64,000 nt of DNA. It comes from Tetracladium setigerum. Its lineage: Eukaryota > Ascomycota > Leotiomycetes > Helotiales. Under the pieces are notes generated by a model, which was given only the letters and a program-made list of their open reading frames with translations, did no database searches and was not told the origin of the DNA. This document shows positions 57,282 to 64,000 of the stretch, one piece after another; position 1 is the stretch's first letter; the number at the start of each line of letters is the position of its first letter. The translations under genes were made by a program, and so were the position numbers. The stretch is taken from the NCBI GenBank assembly GCA_031472005.1, contig PZJY01000013.1:186001-250000 (forward strand). The letters are read 5' to 3'.

Positions 57282-59815
57282 ATGGCTGATCAAACTCCTT
57301 TGAAAGCTGGGAAGGAGGTATGTTTTGTTTACCTTTCTTTCTTTCTCCATTGCGTTGTTGGCTGTTCAATTACTCTCTTCATTGATTGATGTGGAGAGGA
57401 CAAGGAAAGGAGGGGAAAGGGAAGAGAAGGGAACGATGAAAAGAAAGCGGGAACTAAAAACGAAGACAGGATCTTACCACTGACCCAGCCGTCTCTTCCT
57501 CTGAACAAGCCGCTTCTTCATCTACGCAAGCAGCGGAAGCCGGAACAACGACTGCTACCGTCCCACCACCAGCTGGTGTCGAAGCTCCAGCAGCAGCCGT
57601 TGAGGGAGGAGAGGCCGCCGGCGCTGTTGTTCGTGAAGACACGGATTCGGCTTATGGAGAGGATTGGTTCGTTCTCTCATTTTCATATTTCATCTTATCT
57701 TATCTCATCTCTCCTCCCCTCCTCTTTCTCCTGTCACCTGATTAATGAATACTTTGCAAGACCTCTGTGCGGTACTTGGAATTGATGTGTCAAGGACTAG
57801 AGATTATTGAGGGACTATGTACTTGGGATGAATGCTAATTGTGTGACTGTGTGTGATTTCAGGCAAAGTGACACGACGTCAATAAGAGATACCATTCGCA
57901 ATTATCGAACGCTTCATGGCAGGACTTTCCATAATTATGGAGACACAGAGTATTGGTATGTTCCCCAATAACATTTCGTTTTCCCCATCCCATCTTATAA
58001 TTGAAATTTGGCGAGCAACGTGAAATCTAACCAAAGTGATTCGCAACAGGGGACCAAACGACGATGCTGCAAATGAGCAATGGGATATTGGGTACGTTAT
58101 TCATCTTTCTCATAGCACAGTTGACAGTTGTCAACCACCCTTTTTATGGAGACACAAGATCGAACTACTATAGACTAAGACTAAGCTAACGGTATGCAAT
58201 ATCAGACATCAACTATACACCCTTATCCTAGACTCCAAGCTCTTCCTCGCACCCATTGGAGATAAACCCCAGAAGGTTCTTGACGTTGGTACCGGAACTG
58301 GTATTTGGGCCATGTATGTTGTTTTACCTTTGCTGCCCCCGCCTCCCTTCTTCTTTTTCTACTTATTCTCCTTGTTGTTGTTTGGACTTAGTAGGAGCAT
58401 CGTTGTTGTCTGGTAGGGTTACATTGGGTCGTTCGTTGCTGATCTCTACTGTGTAACTTATACAGGGATTTCGCAGATGCATATCCTTCTGCAAGTGTTA
58501 TTGGTACTGATCTTTCGCCAATTCAACCAACTGTAAGCCCCATTCCACCCTTCCTTAGCATACTCTTTAATCACGATCAATTCATACACCGGCTATTCAC
58601 TTACATTTCCGCCCTCATTCCAATTCACCCTCTCTGTCCCCTCACCTTTCCCCACAACAAAATCTCTATTGTCTCTCATCTCTCCAAAACCAACACAACA
58701 CCCCTTCAACACAACACTAACCAACCATCAAACTACAGTGGGTCCCATCCAACCTCAAATTCGAAATCGACGATGCTCAACTTGAATGGACCTACCCACC
58801 AAACACATTCGATCTCGTCCATCTCCGTATTCTAGTCGGCTCCATTGACGACTGGCCACTTCTCTATTCTCGTGCTTTCAAGGCCATTAAGCCCGGCGGA
58901 TGGATTGAGCATATGGATACTGATGTTGTATGTTTGTCTCTCCATTATACACCTGTTGTCTGCTTGACTCTCTTTCTAATTGATGATCTTGTCTTTGCCT
59001 TTCGTGATCATACGATGAAGATTAATTCTAAATTGTCATTGGGAAAACTATGAGTATCATTTTTGCTAATTACATGTTTAAACAACAGCGATGCCGATCC
59101 GACAACGGAAGCCTCAACCCCGGCGATGCCATGTAGTATGTCTCCCCCACATCTCCCCTCCCCCCTCCTCCCACAAAAGCCCCAACTAACATCTCCTCCC
59201 TTCCAGCGACTGGGGCGACATTTTCATCGGCGCCGGCGAAAAAATGGGACGAACCTTCCTCATCGCCGAGCAATCCAAAGCCCTCCTCGAAGCCGCCGGA
59301 TTCGTCGATGTCACCTCCGTCACCGTCAAAGCGCCCATTGGTCCGTGGATGAAGGATAAGAAGATGAAGGAGATTGGAAACTGGTATTTGCTGTTCTTGA
59401 CGCAAGGGTTGGAGAGTTTGGGCATGTATATGCTTATTCATGTTTTGGGGGTTAGTATTCTTTTCCTTTTTTTCCCCCCCGTTTGATGATGCCTGCGGAC
59501 GCAATTGGAGGGAAGAAAGGAAGAAAGGATGGATGGATCGATGAATTAATGGATGAATGGATGGATGGTTCTTGCTGAGAAATTAAGCTGACATTTTAAT
59601 AGTGGCAAATGCCTGAAGTTCAAGTCTTCCTCGCGAAGATGAGAGCGCAATTGTTGACAAAGGGTATTGAGGGCTATTGTTTGGTGTATGTATTCTCTCT
59701 CGCTTCTCTCCTTCACTTCCTTCACCATTTCTTTTCTTTTCTTTTCTTTTCACCCAGGCTGACGAAATGAAATAGCACCACGACTTATGGTCGCAAACCC
59801 GAAACTGCTGCTTGA
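57282..59815 (+). CDS. LaeA-like SAM-dependent methyltransferase
   Basis: Eleven exons, all in phase: 57282-57317, 57470-57666, 57863-57955, 58050-58091, 58206-58313, 58466-58532, 58739-58927, 59089-59135, 59207-59450, 59603-59685 and 59776-59815; 381 aa. After an Ala/Ser-rich N-terminus come RNYRTLHGRTFHNYG, then the SAM-binding motif I KVLDVGTGTGIWAMDFADAY, motif GTDLSPIQPTWVPSNLKFEIDD, and LVGSIDDWPL with KPGGWIEHMD. This is the class-I methyltransferase set of LaeA-family and velvet-like regulators of secondary metabolism; the family is large and many members are not true LaeA. A long intron between exons 6 and 7 (206 bp) is odd but in phase. No gene cluster core lies next to it. Confidence 0.9.
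59727..59751. repeat. (TTTTC)n microsatellite in an intron
   Basis: Five near-perfect copies in the last intron of the methyltransferase gene. Confidence 0.85.
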
Positions 59816-60351
59816 TTTCCCGATTTCTGCTTTGGTGGGTATGATGGAGTCTCTAACCAACTCCAGTCTGACATGACCGAGAGAAGAGAAGAGTAGAGTG
59901 GAGCAGAGTAGAGTGTGATTTGACTTGAGATATTTATTCCTGAAATCGGTCGACAGTACGGAGATATGTGGGCGGTTGTTTTGTTTCATGTAGTTAGCAA
60001 GCCCTTGATGCAATTGGATTTTCATCATCTTCATGATATCTAGCAAAGACAACAAAGTCAAGTCAAGTCTTCATTATTTCAAAACCCATTAGCTAGATCA
60101 TGGATAATCGACGAGGTGAACTCGACATGTCTGGTTCCGCCTTGAGGGCAATTTATCTGCATCTTTCACACTCTCCAAAAGAGAGTTCCCATATGCCGCC
60201 GCTTTGAATATTACTTACCTAGATACCCAGGTATAGCGCAAAATAATTTGAGATGAGATGAGAAGATGGCTGTAAAAGTGATATACATTTTCAAAAGTCC
60301 CATTCCTCATCGCACACAAAAAAAAGTTATCAAAAAAACGAATCTTCTGTT
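59816..60351. other. Intergenic region
   Basis: 3' UTR of the methyltransferase and downstream flank of tRNA copy 1. Short purine-rich repeats near 59885-59912; T-rich terminators for the minus-strand tRNA lie at 60317-60338. Confidence 0.5.
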
Positions 60352-60444
60352 TGCAACTGCCGTGAATCGAACACGAACCTCCACCTTGCGACGGCTGTGA
60401 AACAGCTTGGAAGGGTGGAATCCTAACCATTGGACCACAGAAGC
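60352..60444 (-). tRNA. tRNA-Gly(TCC), with intron
   Basis: On the minus strand, the sequence folds as a tRNA: D arm (GTCC...GGAT), anticodon stem CCACC/GGTGG with loop CTTCCAA, and T arm with TTCGATT. The anticodon is TCC (Gly). Relative to the second copy, 21 extra bases follow the anticodon loop, at the normal fungal intron position (after base 37/38). Pol III T-runs follow on the minus strand (60331-60337, then 60318-60325). The 5' acceptor strand GCTTCTG does not pair with CAGTTGC at two adjacent positions (T-T). Confidence 0.85.
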
Positions 60445-60740
60445 TTTTTTAATTTCATGTTGTGAAGCGGGGATATCTAAGGATATGTATCTCCTTCCCT
60501 CCTCAGACTCCTGCCCCCTCCCTCTCTTCCCCCTCCCCAACCCACAAAAAAGTTGAAAAGGCCCACCACGAAGAAAAACATCCGCTCAGAAAATTGAAAG
60601 AAGCCTTCCGAGAAAGTCACCCTCTCCCTAAAAAAACTCCCACACAAAAAGCAGAAGAACTTCCACAAAATTCAACCCGAAAGCCCTTCTCTCAACCCTT
60701 CCCCAAGGACACCAAAAAAGGAAATCTTCAATCTTCTAAT

Positions 60741-60812
60741 TGCAACTGCCGTGAATCGAACACGAACCTCCACCTTGGAAGGGTGGAATCCTAACCATTG
60801 GACCACAGAAGC
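60741..60812 (-). tRNA. tRNA-Gly(TCC), intronless
   Basis: Same tRNA body as copy 1 without the 21-base insert. Arms as in copy 1; anticodon TCC. A T6 run follows on the minus strand (plus 60714-60719). Same two acceptor mismatches as copy 1, so both derive from one ancestor. Confidence 0.85.
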
Positions 60813-61381
60813 CACATAATTCCTCTTTCCAACTTGAATTTTGAGATATTGTGGACAACGTCAATGCTGGCTTATATACTCGGTCGAGTTGTGTGTAGCT
60901 TATGTTAACCCCACTCACTTCCCACATTATATATTTGTCCACTTTATCAAATTAAGCTGGGGCATGTGGAGGTTTCTAGAATGTGAGATTAGTTGGGTGG
61001 GGTGGATGAATTGCAATTTTACCGAGGGAAGGGGGAAAGGAGAAAGAGATCATGGAGAGGAAGGATTGCTCTGCATGCATAACTTGCTTGTTGAGCCTCA
61101 TCTTGAGCCTCATTTTTGGCTTGGCACGAAACGCGTTTAGGGATTGTGTTGCTTTGAATACCTAGGTAGAGAATCAATCATATACAAGTCAGGCTTGTTG
61201 TAAATAAGATAGTTTTCTATGTTTGAGAATGGCACTTTATGCATTATTATACTATAGTAGGTATCATCAAACTAACCTCAACCTCGCCCTCAATTTCTCT
61301 CTCCTTTCTCCCCAACTAGGTACCTACCTAATTAGGTACTGTACAGTACGAGCTCGAGCAAACACCTAGGTATCTATCTAC
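60813..61381. other. Intergenic region
   Basis: Upstream of tRNA copy 2 and downstream of the integral membrane protein. A short duplication lies at 61096-61111 (gagcctcatcttgagcctca). Near 61317-61385 the sequence TACCTA recurs several times. No gene. Confidence 0.5.
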
Positions 61382-63690
61382 CTATCCAACCGCCTTCCCA
61401 TCCTCTTCATCCTTCTCCCTACTCACCTCCCCACCCACCGGTTTCCTCGGTAAATTCATACTCGTCCTCCGAGACTCACTCACACTCGCCGTCGCACTCG
61501 CACTCCCCTCAACCTGCATACTCCTCCTCCCCTCCAACTCTTCACCAATCATCCCACCCTTTCCCCCTTCCCTGTCTCTACCCTCAACATTCTTCTCCCC
61601 AAGCAACTCCTCCTCCCTCTTCTTCCTCCTCTCCTCCTCCCTCACCCTCCGCCTCTCCACCTTTCCCATCGCCTCCTCCGTCAACGCCTGCCTACTCATC
61701 CTCTCCACAACATCCTTCTTCCTACTCCTCTTATCACCCACACTAATCAACACCCCCGCCGTGATATTAACCGTAATACTACAGCACAGAATCACCGTCG
61801 TCAGCGCAAATGGTCGCACATGGTAGCTAATGCCCCAGGTACACGCGCCCAGGCTTATCTGCAGCAGGGAGTGGCAGTCGAGGAGCACGACGACAGCGAC
61901 GAGGAGACGGAGCGGGAAGGCGTGGTGGGTGGATGTTTCGTGCGGTTTGTAGAAGGAGTGCGATTTGCTGAATTTCTTTTGGTGGTGTTCGAGGGATTTC
62001 TGTTGCGCCGGTGTGAGGACCGAGAATTCGTTGGTGCGTGCGGATGGGAGGGGGGCAGAGGGAGATGCTTTTTCGGGGTCGGAGGCTGAGGTGGAGGGTG
62101 GGAGGGTGGAGGGGAGGTCGGATTTATTTTCGAGTTTGGGGAGGGATTGTTCGCGTCGGAGACGCCAGGTTAGGTGGTGGTAGTGGGCTATGTAACACAT
62201 CTGTGGGAACGACTGGTTAGTAAAGAGACAGGCGAAGGGAGATACAGGGAGGGGATATTTACGTGGTATGTATCAATTGCTCTAAAGGGAGCAAGTCCAT
62301 CTCCTACTATTGCGAAGAGGGCTACAAGGACGCTGTCGATGATGTGGATGACATAGAGTTGTTTACCACCAACATTTACCCAACCTGTTCCTCATCAGTA
62401 TACCGAATTCACCAGCTTTCTAAGTGCTAGAACCTACCAATTAAAAAGAGAACCCATGCTAGACCAAAAAGTGTAATCAAAGTAGCGTATAAAGTTACAA
62501 AAAATCCAAGTGCTAAATAAATCAGCGGTTGCCCAACCCCATTGAGAGGAGGATTGGGGATAGACTCACGCTTCCTCACATATAATCCAAATCCTCGCAT
62601 ACTTCTCCTAAATTTCGAGCGTTTAGAATGCATCATATGTCTGACATGATCATTCATTTCCAATTTCTCCTCTTCGGTCCATCCATCCAATCGTACGCCA
62701 TGAGGTAGCACAGCAAAATATCTTTCGTTTACCCTGGAGGTGATGGTATTCAAGGTGTGGTTTGTCGTCGTTCGTTCAGCTGTTGGCCTCTGGGGGGTCG
62801 CAATTCAGATGCAGCTCGCACCTCCAATCCTGCTCGTGCATCTCCTTCTTCATCGCTATCGGTAGAAGAGCGCGATTCGACGTCGTCTGGTCGTCGACTG
62901 AGGATGTAGGTAGGTCTGCGATTGATGTATCTTCCCAGATCTGGGACGAACAGCGAGTTTTGGACGTTCGTGAGAGTGGTGAGGGTAGAGACTTCAGGAT
63001 CTAAATAGTTCGTTGGGTTAGTCCTGACCTTGTTTTAACTCCCAAATCCAGAAGAGAAAAACTCACCCATCACATCCAGAAAATCGACCATTGAGTGTTC
63101 GTACTCCCCATCCAAATTATTCTGCGACTTCTTCACCCCAATACTCGTCCTCGCATGTCGCAGCGGAGGGACATTCAACCCACCACTCGGATTCCCATTC
63201 CCAGCATCATCACTCACAGGCGTAATATCATCCTCCCCCCGACGAGAGTTCTCTCCACTTGTCGCAGCACCTTCTACAATCTCAGGCATATAACCCAAAT
63301 TTCTCCCCGCACCCGGCGTCACAACATTCGTTGGCGTATTCACCACTCTCCTCAAAGGGTCCGAACTACTTCTATTCCTTCCCCAATGGGATTGTGAAAG
63401 CTGCTGAAGTAACCACCACCACCACCACCCCCATCCGACGCCGTACTGTCGGCATTGGCGCTCAAGTTCTGCCGCGAGGATTGTCGTTCAATTCGAATAC
63501 TCGGTTGGCGAGAGTAGTCGATAGCTTCGACATGCTGCTGCGCGAGTTGCACCTGTGATTGTGAAATTGAGGATGCTGAGCGTGGACGGTCACCACCGGC
63601 TACTGCTGAAGAAGCTTCCTCGCCTCTTGACCCTGGCCGTGCAGCTGCGGCTGTAGGGACAGTTAGGTGCTGCTGATTGTTCCCTGACAT
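61382..63690 (-). CDS. Large fungal integral membrane protein, unknown function
   Basis: Four exons (63690-63067, 63000-62438, 62384-62263 and 62200-61382), about 709 aa. A disordered Ser/Gly/Gln-rich N-terminus of about 260 aa precedes basic blocks (RPPRGQ-like) and a conserved-looking core: TSRVNERYFAVLPHGV, then helices IYLALGFFVTLYATLITLFG, VLFLIGWVNVGGKQLYVIHI and a later double helix (LRLLVAVVVLLDCHSLLQIS, VRPFALTTVILCCSITVNIT). Exon 4 ends in a long charged coiled tail. At least four transmembrane helices. The frame slips at CCCC 63381-63384 and at GGGGGG 62792-62797, each one base short; with one base added at each site all introns are in phase. Not assigned to a named family. Confidence 0.7.
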
Positions 63691-64000
63691 GTTTATTTAA
63701 AAGACCATCGGCTGTTCCTCTAAATGCTGCATGTGTGGAAGTACAGTAGGATTAACAAATTGAAGAAGATGATTAAAAGAAGATGCCGCTAGGACAGAGC
63801 CCAAAAACGAAAAGAATTGGAAGGGTTGCAGGCCAGGATGTAGTGAATGGGAGCAGGAGATTGGAAACTCTGATTATGCTCGTTCGCTAGCTGACTCCTG
63901 TCCCGAGTAGTAAGCAACTTGGAGGGGGGGAGCGGGAGCGCTTTTTTTTGTGCAGCAGCGCAGCCACTGAAGGCGATTGCTCGTGTTGTTCCGACGTCAT
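63691..64000. promoter_or_regulatory. Upstream region of the integral membrane protein gene
   Basis: 310 bp of 5' flank up to the window edge, purine-rich near 63910-63960. No gene start seen. Confidence 0.5.

Overview
The window is nuclear DNA of a filamentous ascomycete (Pezizomycotina). The evidence is short GT-AG introns of about 45-110 bp in nearly every gene, a Zn2Cys6 activator with a fungal middle-homology region, a HET-domain gene, a LaeA-like methyltransferase, an Ipi3 orthologue, a fungal EGF-type membrane glycoprotein and a DJ-1/PfpI protein with a secretion signal. A Leotiomycete would fit, but that is only a guess. Gene models below were spliced by hand; intron phase was used as a check and agrees in almost every model.

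Left end (1-13 kb): the 3' end of a cytochrome P450 (+), a complete specialised NADPH-cytochrome P450 reductase (-), an 11-exon Zn2Cys6 activator (+) divergent from the reductase, an HSL-type alpha/beta hydrolase (-) and two short-chain dehydrogenases (+). P450, private reductase and activator look like the edge of a biosynthetic or detoxification cluster that continues to the left.

Middle (13-35 kb): Ipi3 (ribosome biogenesis), two divergent SRPBCC paralogues, a decayed SprT-like gene, a single-pass membrane protein with a Cys-containing ectodomain, a bZIP factor, a tiny membrane protein whose first exon is only the start codon, an inverted pair of small secreted cysteine proteins, and an RWD-PARP fusion with an intact H-Y-E triad.

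Right part (35-64 kb): a HET gene, an EGF-domain membrane glycoprotein, an unassigned 595-aa protein, a secreted DJ-1/PfpI protein, a Ser/Thr-rich single-pass membrane protein, a fringe-like glycosyltransferase, an 11-exon LaeA-like methyltransferase, two tRNA-Gly(TCC) genes (one with an intron) and a large integral membrane protein.

A recurring oddity: seven otherwise well-conserved gene models change reading frame, mostly exactly at mononucleotide runs and usually one base short. This points to homopolymer errors in the assembly more than to real gene decay. About ten other genes, some with 11 exons, read cleanly. No transposase, reverse transcriptase, CRISPR array or rRNA gene was recognised. 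Large gene-poor stretches lie at 22.4-25.7, 28.4-30.3, 41.5-45.5 and 47.3-49.2 kb.
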